Origin: Harmothoe impar
Lineage: Eukaryota > Annelida > Polychaeta > Phyllodocida > Polynoidae
Assembly: GCA_947462335.1 (NCBI GenBank)
Contig: OX381718.1
Coordinates: 39,090,976-39,154,975, forward strand
Direction of reading: 5' to 3'
Length of the DNA: 64,000 nucleotides
Positions 32,343-42,069 of the stretch are shown piece by piece. The translations under genes and the position numbers were made by a program. A model generated the notes under the pieces. The model was not told the origin of the DNA. It was given only the letters and a program-made list of their open reading frames with translations, and made no database searches. Within the stretch, counting starts at the first letter, position 1, and every line of letters starts with the position of its first letter.

Positions 32343-33640
32343 AACCCCATGTAGCTGGGGTACACCCCTTGATGGATTTACTTCAGATCCCCATTAAGGC
32401 ATGTGCTACCGCCATACAAACCAAGGCCTCGTCGCCTGTTATCCTATAGACAAATGGTCTGTTATCTTTTAGAGTAATCGCCTATCCCATACAGTAATGG
32501 TCTGTTATGGCACAGTAGGCTTCCCATAAAGCCCCTTTTTATTGCCCCTAACCCAGACCTGAACCTTTATACATCATTCACACACCCTGACAAAGGCCCC
32601 ATCTCACCTGCTGCCTAAAGCCCTACGCTACTCTGCCCTGCCAGGGGGGGGGGGGGCACTCAGCAAAGAAGTGTTACTAACTGAGGTTGCTCTACCGAAG
32701 GGCTATAGCTGTGGATTTATTGATGAAAGAACAAGGACCTGTCAATGACATGAAAGTATAAAGAATAGGGGCACTTCATACATAATTGTAATTAGATGAT
32801 TAAATGAATCTTTATATTTCACACAAAAAATGAGCAATCTATTATCATTGCAAAACAACCTAATACTACTTAATGGAAGAGGGCGCCTAAGATGCATTCT
32901 AGAACCTAGAGGGCTGTGAATGTAATGCAGCTCTTCAAGAGGCTGTCGAAGAACAAAATAGTAGGGTCTGTAGTTTCATAATTAGTTCCTACCTTCAAAG
33001 AGCATGTGAGCTCCCCCTCCCCTGTCCTCTCCTATCACTGCTCCATGCTAGACTGTGGCTCTGTTACTGTCTATCTTATCTGCTGCTGCTGATACTCGGC
33101 TAGCTGAGTGGTAAGCAATGGTGACGTTGACAGGCTCCCAGCACTGTAGGAGCAGTCAATAGTTAGCTCATCAGTAATGGTGAATGGTTGTGTTTGTAAG
33201 TAACACTGTAGGGGGTGATTGCACAGTATTTATAGGGAGTTGAACATTGTAAAGTTATGTGTTGGTGGCTATGGCCATGTATTATATAGTGCACTGATGG
33301 TTTTGAGGTATAGTGGACTGTAAGAGCAGGAAATAATGATTTTATGATATGGATGACTAGGCTAACTAGATTGGTTTACATAACAAGGACTAGGATAACT
33401 TCAAGTACATGACTAGGCTAACTGAGTTACTGGTGAAGGAGATATATGAACCTATGATAATATAAAATGACCTGTTTACGACCCTTATGGGATGTGCATT
33501 AGTGATATTGGTATGGAGATATAGCAGAGTGCATGTAAAGCATAACAGAAGAAGAGCCAGATGCTGAGATGGATAATTGAGAAGGAATTAACCCATAACA
33601 AGGATCATGTTGCATGTACTAGGTTAACTATAAAGGACTA
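32343..33640. other. No gene seen
   Basis: Poly-G run near 32646-32656; otherwise unremarkable. Confidence 0.45.
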
Positions 33641-33786
33641 AGGGCCATAACCCATTAGCCGATTTGGAGGCATTATCGGCCAATATACCCTCAACAAACA
33701 GACCCAATGCAGTACTTTGTAGTATAATTGTGTGAATGTATAGGCCGATAATGCTACCAAATCGGTTAATGGGTTATGGCCCTAAG
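33638..33786. repeat. Small MITE, about 145 bp
   Basis: 'agggccataacccattagcc' + 'gatttggaggcattatcggcc' is inverted at 33742-33784 (ggccgataatgctaccaaat + cggttaatgggttatggccct). Target duplication unclear. Confidence 0.8.
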
Positions 33787-34085
33787 CTAACTCAAAATAA
33801 AAGGTTGTGCAGAAAGAAGCCTATAATATACCATTTACATGGATTGCACTTGGCTGTTTATGCATACTTTAAGGATAATGCACCACAGTGAGTCACTGCT
33901 CAGCTCACAAAAGCCACACCGGAGTGCCCTTGTGACTGTAAAGGAACAAAAGGATTAGTTAGCCTAGTACTTTTGACTGAGTAAGCCTAGTCATTTCTTC
34001 TCACAACAGACTGAGTTAGCCTAGTCACATCAACATATTTAGCCTAGTCTTCAATCTTTATTTCAGGCTGATTTCTCTAACATTG

Positions 34086-34524
34086 TGTAGGGGCTAGGGT
34101 TATACGGGGTTATTATATGACGAGTGCTGTTGGATGCTGTGTTGCGAGCTCAGTCCGAACCCTTCAGTCCGACGGTAGGTGGCGACACCTACTCCGGGCT
34201 TGGGGTATGGACAGAGGTCGCTATAGGCTTCCGGTCTGCGTGTGCGCACGCAGGCTGGCTGCCTATATATACCCGGCATCTGACGGTACTCGTCGGTTAC
34301 TCTGAGCCACGCTGGTGAAGAGACCCCGTGATCATATCGGCTGCTTAGCCTACTGACCCGTTCCGAACTCTATAGGGAGTTCGCACACTTAGTGACTGCT
34401 TGTTTAGGTTTACCTGAATAAACCTGATATTGCAACCTGTAACACTTGATCCGAACTGTGTCGACTTTGTTCTTTAATTGATACTCTACCAATATCATAA
34501 AGATACGAAAGATCGTTTATTACA
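34086..34524 (+). repeat. Left LTR
   Basis: Starts TGTAGGGGCTAGGG and ends GTTTATTACA. Contains TATATATA at 34264-34271 and AATAAA at 34417-34422, so transcription probably starts near 34290-34300 and the poly(A) signal sits downstream of it, as expected for a U3-R-U5 LTR. Confidence 0.95.
34264..34271 (+). promoter_or_regulatory. LTR TATA box
   Basis: TATATATA in 'gcctatatatacccgg'; a matching copy lies at 46536-46543 in the right LTR. Confidence 0.7.
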
Positions 34525-34525
34525 C

Positions 34526-34537
34526 TGGTGCCGTGAC
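34526..34537 (+). promoter_or_regulatory. Primer-binding site, tRNA-His type
   Basis: TGGTGCCGTGAC starts two bases after the left LTR. It complements the 3' end of animal tRNA-His (…TCACGGCA+CCA) over about 12 nt. Assignment is from known tRNA-His acceptor sequence. Confidence 0.7.
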
Positions 34538-34733
34538 CAGTTCTGAGTGAAACGCAGGTTAGCCTGTGCAGTAGCACAGACCTCGGGCTCTGGACGGAGC
34601 AGCGAGGTCCCCGGATGAGGCAGCAGCCTTGTCACCGGAAGGGTTAGATGCCAGTTATGAGGCAGATACCCATAGCAGGGCGAATGTTCCATCCGGAACA
34701 GACGCAGCACGAGGACCCAGGGGTCCTACCATA

Positions 34734-37319
34734 ATGAGCCGCTCATTAGAAGAAATGAACTTGTCCTTGTTCAATGTGGGTGGGTCAAGCTCAGCCGCGC
34801 CGACTCCGAGGAGGTTTACCCTCTTGCAGGAGCGTCGCTTTGACGACATGAGAGAGGCCCGAGTGCAGGAACGTGTACAGATGGCTCAAATGGAATTGTT
34901 AACCATTCAGAAGCAATCCAATGAATGGAAGAGCAGTCTGATTGCATTGGAGGGTGCAGTCACACACCGAGCTTCCAAAATCAAGGAAAAGGACGCAAGG
35001 CTGTCTACCTTGTTGGAGGAGAATGAGAAATTGGTACAATCTCTCAGCAGAGTCCGGTCGGAATACGATCAGAAAGAGGCGGACCTACGAGGGATCCGGT
35101 CCGAGTTTGTCGAGGCAAACACGGAGCTGAACCATATTTGCGCAGCCCGAGACGCTGTAATGCATGAGGCAGAAGGGGCCCGATCAGCCATTGTTCGGGA
35201 CACAGAGGACTTACAGGAGGTCCGCCGAAGTCTATTGACAGAGTGTGACATTCTGAAAGCGAAAAGAACTGCTTTACAGCAGTTTTTATCAGAAACGCGA
35301 GAGAGTATAAAGGACAACAGTACCTCTTTCGCATCTGCGAACAATGGTAGTCCGGAAGGCCTCCATTACATGAGTTTTACCGACACTCCCAATCAGCCTA
35401 TGGGACGTGGGGTAACCATGGAACCTGCCTTGTCAACCTCAACACCAGGACGACCATTCGGACGACCCCTCGGAGTGGGACGATCCAGGGGCAGAGGCAG
35501 GGCGAGTGATTACTCACCGAGGGTGGGGATCGGTGGTATCCGTCCGATACCAAAACAGGTATTCGCAGCCCCGACCGGTCTAGCCTCAGTCGGTAGGGGA
35601 AGACGATTGTCCGAGTTGGTTCGGAGTCCACGATCACAGTTGAAAGTGGACGAGCAAGAACTCGACGCGGAACGCTTGAAGAAAGCGGCCGAGCAGGATA
35701 AGGCGGCGAAAACCGATCTGACTCCTTCAAGTTTGTTGCAATGGCGAGAGTGCCAAGCAACCATATTGTTCCAGGAACAGAAAAACTTGGAAATAGAAAG
35801 GCGAGACGTGTATCGCAAACAGCAGGCTGCCTTGGAGCAGCAGCAGAAACGAATGAAGGAGAACGCGGCCCTCGCAGAGGAGTTAGCGGAGCAGGAAGCG
35901 GCGGTTCTGAGGGCTCGAAAGGAAGGGCTCCGAGCCGCCGGAGAAGCTGCTAAAGCTAAATTGGAGAAAGCTCAGCAAGAGGAGGAGGTTGAGAAGCAGG
36001 CCAAGGAATTGGAAAAGGAGAAGTCAGAGCATCAACGATCGCTTGCTCTGGCCCAGCAGTGTCAGTACATGACTGATCAGGAGAAGAACTGGTGGTTCGG
36101 ACAAGGCGTGGACCCCACTACGGACTTAGTGTCGTATGGGACCTACCAGGCTTTTCTGGACAGACAGAGTAGCATACCAGCTATGGGCGCTACTCCAGGG
36201 GCGACTCCTGGTACGAAGAGCCCGAAGAAGGCTCCGAGACGAACAATGCTGAGTACAGAATTGCAAGAATTGTACGATACGAATCCCGCCATAGCGGGGA
36301 TCGGATTGCACAATGTCGGTGCGGAAAAGGACGCGACAGCATCCATTTCTAAATGTCTGGCGATAACCTCTAAAATTAGAGGTTCGTCCAACGCTGCTAG
36401 ACGCATAGCCAGCGAGCCATTTCCCTACTGGCAGAAGAATTCGTGGGAAGATTGGTTGGGAGCCACCGTTGAGGATATAAACCTCAGTGGGTGGGACCAA
36501 CAGGATGCAATCCCGTACGTGTGTAAGGGATTACGCATGGGAGATGGTCTCATGGCCGTTGAGCAGTGGAAGGAGGATTGCGGACCTCGCGGTACTTTCA
36601 AACAGCTCGTAGAAATCGGAACCATCCTGTACGGAGATTCCGCTCGGATTGATCCGATGGTCGCTTTTAAGAAGCGCGTGCAAGGCAAGAACGAAGCTCC
36701 GAGGGTCTTCGGACTTGCATTGATGAGACTCCTGAAGAAGGTACACCCTGCTTCAGGAATCCACGATGCCTTATTTTCTAAGGAATTGTTCTCTCAGTTC
36801 GTTGCCGGACTGAGAGATCCTGACATACAACAAACGGTGTATGACACGTGGAGAGCAGATACGTCACTAGATGACCTTTTTAAGGCCATCGACATACATG
36901 CTCTCAAAAAGTCACTGTTAGGGGACCGGATGCCTACCCGGGCCTCGGCCATTATAGAATGTTCTCCGGAACAGTCTGATGGTTCGGGCAGTGATGAGGA
37001 GGGGGCTATAGCTTCAGCGGCTCAGTTCAAGAGGAATGGGAATTCCTCTAAACCGCCGTGGAAGAATAAGAAGCCGGAAGGGGGTGGGAACCCCCCTCCA
37101 AAAAGGGAGTCATCGGATCCGAAGGTTCCGATGATGGACGCAGCGTTTTTCACATCGCTGTTTGAGAAGATGACGACTTCCATTCAGGGGGCTACCCAGC
37201 CTAACAGAAGGAAGATCAATCGGAGGACCGCTAAGTGCTATAGGTGCTTAGAGATCGGTCACTTTGCTGCGGAGTGTACAGCTCCGAGTCCGAAAGTTCC
37301 CGGAAAGGAGGGAAACTAG
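34734..37319 (+). CDS. gag: Gag polyprotein (861 aa)
   Basis: First in-frame ATG is 34734 (MSRSLEEMNLSLF); the open frame upstream has none. Residues about 38-195 and 305-455 are long charged coiled coils, with a Gly/Arg-rich stretch (GRSRGRGRASD) between. About 570-740 is a Gypsy-type capsid region (WEDWLG...W...LRMGDGLMAVEQW...FKKRVQGKNEAPRVFGLALMR type spacing). A CCHC zinc knuckle CYRCLEIGHFAAEC is at 835-848 near the C-terminus. Gag assembles the virus-like particle and the knuckle binds RNA. The protein is longer than most Gypsy Gags because of the coiled coils. It ends at TAG 37317-37319 directly after a GGGAAAC slip site, giving Gag-Pol by -1 frameshift. Confidence 0.9.
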   Translation: MSRSLEEMNLSLFNVGGSSSAAPTPRRFTLLQERRFDDMREARVQERVQMAQMELLTIQKQSNEWKSSLIALEGAVTHRASKIKEKDARLSTLLEENEKLVQSLSRVRSEYDQKEADLRGIRSEFVEANTELNHICAARDAVMHEAEGARSAIVRDTEDLQEVRRSLLTECDILKAKRTALQQFLSETRESIKDNSTSFASANNGSPEGLHYMSFTDTPNQPMGRGVTMEPALSTSTPGRPFGRPLGVGRSRGRGRASDYSPRVGIGGIRPIPKQVFAAPTGLASVGRGRRLSELVRSPRSQLKVDEQELDAERLKKAAEQDKAAKTDLTPSSLLQWRECQATILFQEQKNLEIERRDVYRKQQAALEQQQKRMKENAALAEELAEQEAAVLRARKEGLRAAGEAAKAKLEKAQQEEEVEKQAKELEKEKSEHQRSLALAQQCQYMTDQEKNWWFGQGVDPTTDLVSYGTYQAFLDRQSSIPAMGATPGATPGTKSPKKAPRRTMLSTELQELYDTNPAIAGIGLHNVGAEKDATASISKCLAITSKIRGSSNAARRIASEPFPYWQKNSWEDWLGATVEDINLSGWDQQDAIPYVCKGLRMGDGLMAVEQWKEDCGPRGTFKQLVEIGTILYGDSARIDPMVAFKKRVQGKNEAPRVFGLALMRLLKKVHPASGIHDALFSKELFSQFVAGLRDPDIQQTVYDTWRADTSLDDLFKAIDIHALKKSLLGDRMPTRASAIIECSPEQSDGSGSDEEGAIASAAQFKRNGNSSKPPWKNKKPEGGGNPPPKRESSDPKVPMMDAAFFTSLFEKMTTSIQGATQPNRRKINRRTAKCYRCLEIGHFAAECTAPSPKVPGKEGN

Positions 37320-40300
37320 AGGGGGTAGTCCGAAAAGGCGAGCGGACAACCCCTGCAGATGAAGTACGCCAACATACCAGAGAGGTAGAGCCTAGTGAAA
37401 TTCAGAAGACAGGAAGGGAATCAGGGGTGGCTTCGAGCTTTAGGAGCTCGGATGCCGGCCTGATTAACATTCCAGTCCATCAGTTGCCCGGCAATGAGGC
37501 AGGGAGGCCCATTACGGATAGGAACGAGGAAGTTGCGGCTGTCACAGACACCGTGTGGGTAGGGAGTACCCAGCTTTCCCCGGATCATCCATGTTTCGAC
37601 CATTTGAAGAAACATGGCCTTGATCTGGCTGCTCCGAAGGATTTCAAACGCTTCACTGTAAACCCGTCTCCGCTGGGGGGGAGGCGGTGGTATGTGTCTG
37701 TTACTGTGGCCGGTAGGGCGGGCGAATTTTTAGTAGATACGGGAGCTAGCCACTCCTTTATCTCCTCCAGATTCTATGCTCTTATGCCGGACAGTCGTGA
37801 TAACTTCAAAACGAGGGTAAACGCCTGTTCGGCCGATGGGTCGAGTATGCAGACGTATGGGCGCGCGTTCATACCTGTCCGAATTGGAGGGAAGGAGTAT
37901 GTGGCTTCTCCCACCATTGCGGATATTGCAGACGACGGTATACTGGGGTTGGATTTTTCGGCGTTGTATGACGCGGTCCTGAATCCTGGTACAGGGGTAC
38001 TCCGAATAGAGCACCCGTACCGTGCGGTGGAGCAATGTGTGCTCCGACAAGTATCGACAGTGGCAACGGTGGTCCAAACTGTTAAGATTCCTCCCGGACA
38101 GACGTGTGACGTGCTGGTCCGAAGCAAGGGGCTTAGGAGAGAGGAAGAAGCAGTTGTGGAACCGGATGTGGCCATGTTGGGAAGCATCGGTTTGACAGGC
38201 ATGGATACCCTAGTGGGGGATGGTGCTTGGACCGTGGTGCCGGTTTCTAACCCCGGGTTGGAACCACAGTATCTTAGGAAAGATACAGTGTTGGGGAAGG
38301 TGTTCACCAGTGAGGCCGTAGTGTCCGCTGGACAGGTGAGCATGAAGGGTGACCCTTCTCCGACCCCTTTGAGTGAGGGACTCGAGAAAATGATATCCGA
38401 AACGGATCTGACGGATCGGATGGATCTCGACTCTCTAAGGAGGCTGGTAGTGAAGTATCAGGATGCATGGCAGGTGGAGGGGGAGCCGTTAGGCCGAACC
38501 GACAAAGTGTTGCATTCTATCAATACTGGAGATGCACAGCCTTTCAAAATGCCTTACCGACGTTTGCCGTTGGGTAAGAAAGCTGTTGTTGAAGAACAAG
38601 TGAAAACCATGCTGGAACAGAAGGTGATAGTGCCTAGCACTAGTCCCTGGTCCAGTCCGGTGCAGATGGTTACTAAAAAGGATGGGTCTATCCGATTTTG
38701 TATCGATTATAGACGCCTGAATGGAGTAACCAAGAAAAATGCATATCCTCTCCCCCGAATTGATGAGACTCTGGACTCGCTGGGTGGGAACCAATGGTTC
38801 TGCACCCTTGATCTGCAGTCCGGGTATTGGCAGATCGGGATGAAGGAGGAGGATAAAGAGAAGACGGCTTTTACGAGTCACATTGGACTGTATCAGTTTG
38901 AACTGATGCCTTTCGGGTTATGCAACGCCCCGGCCACATTTGAGGCTATGATGGAAACTCTGTTGAGTGATCTATTGTGGCGCAAGTGCTTGGTATACTT
39001 GGATGATGTCATTGTCTTCGGCAAGACGTTTGAGGAGTGTGCGTTGAACCTCGGAGAGGTGTTGGAACGAATTCGGTCCAATGGCTTGACATTAAAGCCA
39101 AAGAAGTGTGAACTTTTTCGGAAGTCCATGGTCTATTTGGGCCGGATCATCTCCACCGAGGGTGTGCAGGCTGATCCGGCTAAACTGGAGACTGTGGAGA
39201 CTTGGGAAGTTCCAAAAGGACCAAAGGATATCAGATCCTTTCTAGGGTTCTGTTCCTATTACAGGGACTTCATCCCCGGGTTCTCGAGGGTGTCTCAGCC
39301 GCTTCAACGGTTGAGCCATTGGACTCCGGGGAGGAAAAAAGAACCCTTCCCATGGGGGATGGAACAGAATGCAGCCTTCAAAGAGATTAAGGCATTATTC
39401 CGGACCACCCCGGTGCTGAGATACCCTACGGAGAAGGGGCATTTCATCCTTGACACTGATGCGAGCAATGAGAGCATCGGGGCCGCATTGTCCCAAATCC
39501 AGGACGGAGTAGAGGTCCCGTTGGCGTTCGCTAGTAACAGTATGAACAAGGCACAGAGAAATTACTGTACTACCAAGCGAGAGTTGCTCGCAGTGGTGGT
39601 ATACACGAAGAAGTTTCGGCACTTCTTATATGGAGGGAATTTCACACTTCGTACCGATCATTCGGCCCTCAGGTGGCTCCTTAATTTTAAGGATGCGGAG
39701 GGAATGATTGGTCGATGGTTGAATCACCTCAGCGAGTTCGGACTGGAAAACTCTCATATCCAGCACCGAGCGGGCACGAAGCATATTAATGCTGACTGCC
39801 TAAGTAGACGTCCGGTACGCCGTTGTGTGCGTCCGGAATGTGGGGATTGTGGTGCTCACAATGCTGTGGTAGCGAGTGTGCGTTTGCCTTATGATGGGTT
39901 GTTGCAAAACCTGTTGGATTGGTCCACCGACACTATAAGGACGTACCAGATGGCCGATCCTACCATAGCACGGCTGAGGGAGCTTGTCCCTACTGGGGTC
40001 TGTCCAGTGAGACCCGAAATATCGCTGGAAAACCGTGAAATGCGACGTTTCTTGGCACAGTTCCATGAACTGGAGGTCCGAGACTCGTTGTTGTGCAGGT
40101 GGAAGACTTGTCCCGGAAAGCGGAGGGTATTACAAATGGTAATCCCTGCTGCCATGAGGAAAGACATCCTGTACTACTGCCACGGCCATTCCACTAGTGG
40201 GCATTTCGGAAAGAAACGCTCTTTGGAACGGCTGAGTCGGAGATATTACTGGCCCGGAATGTCTGGCGACCTTTTGAGGTGGATAGAGACATGTCCGGCA

Positions 40301-41485
40301 TGTTGTTTAGGCAAGCCTGGTCCTGGACTAGGGAAATTGCCACTGCAGCAGGAGCTATTCGGGGTGAGATTTGCTCGAATAGCCGTGGATATTATCAGTG
40401 GAGTGAAACCCACTCCGAAGGGTAATACGTGTATGATGGTAGTCTCGGACTACTATACCAAATACACCCGAGTGTACCCACTAGAGGATCACACTGCTGC
40501 TACTTGTGCGGAAGCACTGGTGAAGGGGTGGATCCTCCATCTGGGGGCTCCCTTGATGTTACATAGCGATCAAGGGAGAGAATTTGAGTCCAAACTTTGG
40601 GCAGCTATGTGTCATCAGTTGGCTATATGCAAAACTCGGACCAATCCGTACCGACCACAGTCCGACGGGCAGGTGGAGCGGTTCAATCGGACCTTGATCC
40701 AGGTTTTGAAGCCATTAGTGAACTCCCATATGGATGATTGGGATGATCAGTGCGAATTTGTGGTACATGCGTATAACAATACGGTCCACACTTCGACTAA
40801 TTGCACACCAAACCTCTTGGTGTTCGGAGAGGACTTGATCATGCCGGCGGATTTAGTATTCGGGGTGGTAGGGATCAGTCCAGAAGCACCATGTACGGTG
40901 CTATTTGTAGAATCTCTACGAGAGAGGTTCAAATTTGCCTACGAAACAGTTAGGGCTCATTTGCTCAAAGCTGCGAATTGGCAGAAGGTAGGTTATGACA
41001 CCGGATTGAAGTTGCGACGTTTCGTGGTGGGGGATAGAGTAATCCGCCTACACGAACCGCTCTGCAACGTCAAGCTGGCGAATAACTGGGATGGACCACA
41101 CACCGTGGTTAAATGTATCAGTCAGACGACTGTGTTGATTCAGTCCGAAGCAGGGCGCATCCGGACGAGCCATGTGGCTCGGTTGCGTGCTTGGGCTGGA
41201 AGGGAGCTCACCCCGGAAACGGAGGTGGAAAAGGGAACTTCGGAGGCTAAATTTGTACCTTTAGAAGGGGTGTCAGAGGATACCCCTAAGAGAGTGGTAC
41301 GGAAAAAACTCCAGAAGACCGTGAAAAAGAAAGTCTCGGCAGGCGAAGGAAGAAGGGCCCGGAAAACTAAAATCAGGGCTGGAATTTTAGTTAAGAACGA
41401 GAGTCCTTCGGCCAGGTTACGAGAGGTGAACGGGAAACCCGTTCGGCGAAGCCCAAGGCTGGTGGCCAGAGGGGCGGTAACCTAG
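37244..41485 (+). CDS. pol: Pol polyprotein: protease, RT, RNase H, integrase
   Basis: The open frame overlaps gag in the -1 phase; translated pol should begin at the slip near 37316, giving about 1389 Pol residues. Domains in order: aspartic protease (LVDTGASHSFI, D at 37736); reverse transcriptase (FCTLDLQSGYWQIGM; catalytic YLDD at 38996-39007); RNase H (FILDTDASNESIGAALS, TKRELLAVV, RTDHSALRWL); zinc-binding HHCC integrase N-terminus (H...HFGKKRS...CPACC, about 40170-40310); and a DDE core (AVDIISG, HSDQGREFE, GQVERFNRT, with 35 residues between the second D and the E). All catalytic residues are present. C-terminally a GPHTVV/SHVARLRAW-type domain precedes a Lys/Arg-rich tail; no chromodomain recognised. 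No stop or frameshift. Confidence 0.95.
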   Translation: MLRDRSLCCGVYSSESESSRKGGKLEGVVRKGERTTPADEVRQHTREVEPSEIQKTGRESGVASSFRSSDAGLINIPVHQLPGNEAGRPITDRNEEVAAVTDTVWVGSTQLSPDHPCFDHLKKHGLDLAAPKDFKRFTVNPSPLGGRRWYVSVTVAGRAGEFLVDTGASHSFISSRFYALMPDSRDNFKTRVNACSADGSSMQTYGRAFIPVRIGGKEYVASPTIADIADDGILGLDFSALYDAVLNPGTGVLRIEHPYRAVEQCVLRQVSTVATVVQTVKIPPGQTCDVLVRSKGLRREEEAVVEPDVAMLGSIGLTGMDTLVGDGAWTVVPVSNPGLEPQYLRKDTVLGKVFTSEAVVSAGQVSMKGDPSPTPLSEGLEKMISETDLTDRMDLDSLRRLVVKYQDAWQVEGEPLGRTDKVLHSINTGDAQPFKMPYRRLPLGKKAVVEEQVKTMLEQKVIVPSTSPWSSPVQMVTKKDGSIRFCIDYRRLNGVTKKNAYPLPRIDETLDSLGGNQWFCTLDLQSGYWQIGMKEEDKEKTAFTSHIGLYQFELMPFGLCNAPATFEAMMETLLSDLLWRKCLVYLDDVIVFGKTFEECALNLGEVLERIRSNGLTLKPKKCELFRKSMVYLGRIISTEGVQADPAKLETVETWEVPKGPKDIRSFLGFCSYYRDFIPGFSRVSQPLQRLSHWTPGRKKEPFPWGMEQNAAFKEIKALFRTTPVLRYPTEKGHFILDTDASNESIGAALSQIQDGVEVPLAFASNSMNKAQRNYCTTKRELLAVVVYTKKFRHFLYGGNFTLRTDHSALRWLLNFKDAEGMIGRWLNHLSEFGLENSHIQHRAGTKHINADCLSRRPVRRCVRPECGDCGAHNAVVASVRLPYDGLLQNLLDWSTDTIRTYQMADPTIARLRELVPTGVCPVRPEISLENREMRRFLAQFHELEVRDSLLCRWKTCPGKRRVLQMVIPAAMRKDILYYCHGHSTSGHFGKKRSLERLSRRYYWPGMSGDLLRWIETCPACCLGKPGPGLGKLPLQQELFGVRFARIAVDIISGVKPTPKGNTCMMVVSDYYTKYTRVYPLEDHTAATCAEALVKGWILHLGAPLMLHSDQGREFESKLWAAMCHQLAICKTRTNPYRPQSDGQVERFNRTLIQVLKPLVNSHMDDWDDQCEFVVHAYNNTVHTSTNCTPNLLVFGEDLIMPADLVFGVVGISPEAPCTVLFVESLRERFKFAYETVRAHLLKAANWQKVGYDTGLKLRRFVVGDRVIRLHEPLCNVKLANNWDGPHTVVKCISQTTVLIQSEAGRIRTSHVARLRAWAGRELTPETEVEKGTSEAKFVPLEGVSEDTPKRVVRKKLQKTVKKKVSAGEGRRARKTKIRAGILVKNESPSARLREVNGKPVRRSPRLVARGAVT
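37310..37354 (+). promoter_or_regulatory. -1 ribosomal frameshift signal at gag/pol junction
   Basis: Slippery heptamer G-GGA-AAC (37310-37316) is in the gag frame, immediately followed by the gag TAG. Downstream, AGGGG (37320-37324) can pair with CCCCT (37350-37354), and GTCCG (37328-37332) with CGGAC (37343-37347), forming a stem-loop. After the slip the frame reads into pol without a stop. GGGAAAC is a known retroviral slip heptamer; function here is inferred. Confidence 0.85.
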
Positions 41486-42069
41486 CTTGTTTACACAACG
41501 AGTGTGGTGTCCTGTGTTGTTTTATATGTTATATGTGTGCTACCAACAGGGGCGCTCAGAGTTGAATAGAAAAGAATATTGGAGTGCTCCCCGAGGGTGG
41601 TGGACGGATAATCCGGTGGGGTAATCTTCGATTTCCCATATTAATCCACTAATACTCCTGATGAACTCTTTATTCGAAGTATATTTTGACTTTTGTGAGC
41701 CGCCTACGTGGCAGTGTGATCCCCCGAGCCCGAGTTGCGGGCGGGAAAGGTCGTGACCTGATTAATCGATAATTGGGTCACACCGGGTAACGGGATCGCG
41801 TCCAATCACGCGAGACGCTGCGCATGCGCTTTGTTTTAAAAACAAAAGCGAGGGAACGCCATATTGATTTTTGGCCTCACCCGGATCAATCGTGCGTGCG
41901 GCAGCAGCGGAGAAGTCGGCGTTTTTGGGCAACTAGAAGAGTAGAAGAGTGATAAAAAGAGTAGGAACTGTGAGTACTCTTTCCTGGTCCGTCTAAGACA
42001 AAGAGGGAGACGGGGAACTAAGTGTTTCCCCGTCAAACTCCCGTCGTAAGACACTTGAAAGAAGTGAGG
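41486..42069 (+). promoter_or_regulatory. Inter-ORF region with probable internal promoter for ORF3
   Basis: Within 65 bp lie CCAAT (41802-41806), an NRF1-like palindrome TGCGCATGCGC (41819-41829) and a YY1-like CGCCATATT (41857-41865), the typical site mix of TATA-less metazoan promoters. A donor-like GTGAGT (41970-41975) follows before the ORF3 ATG, so a short leader intron is possible. Interpretation is inferential. Confidence 0.5.
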
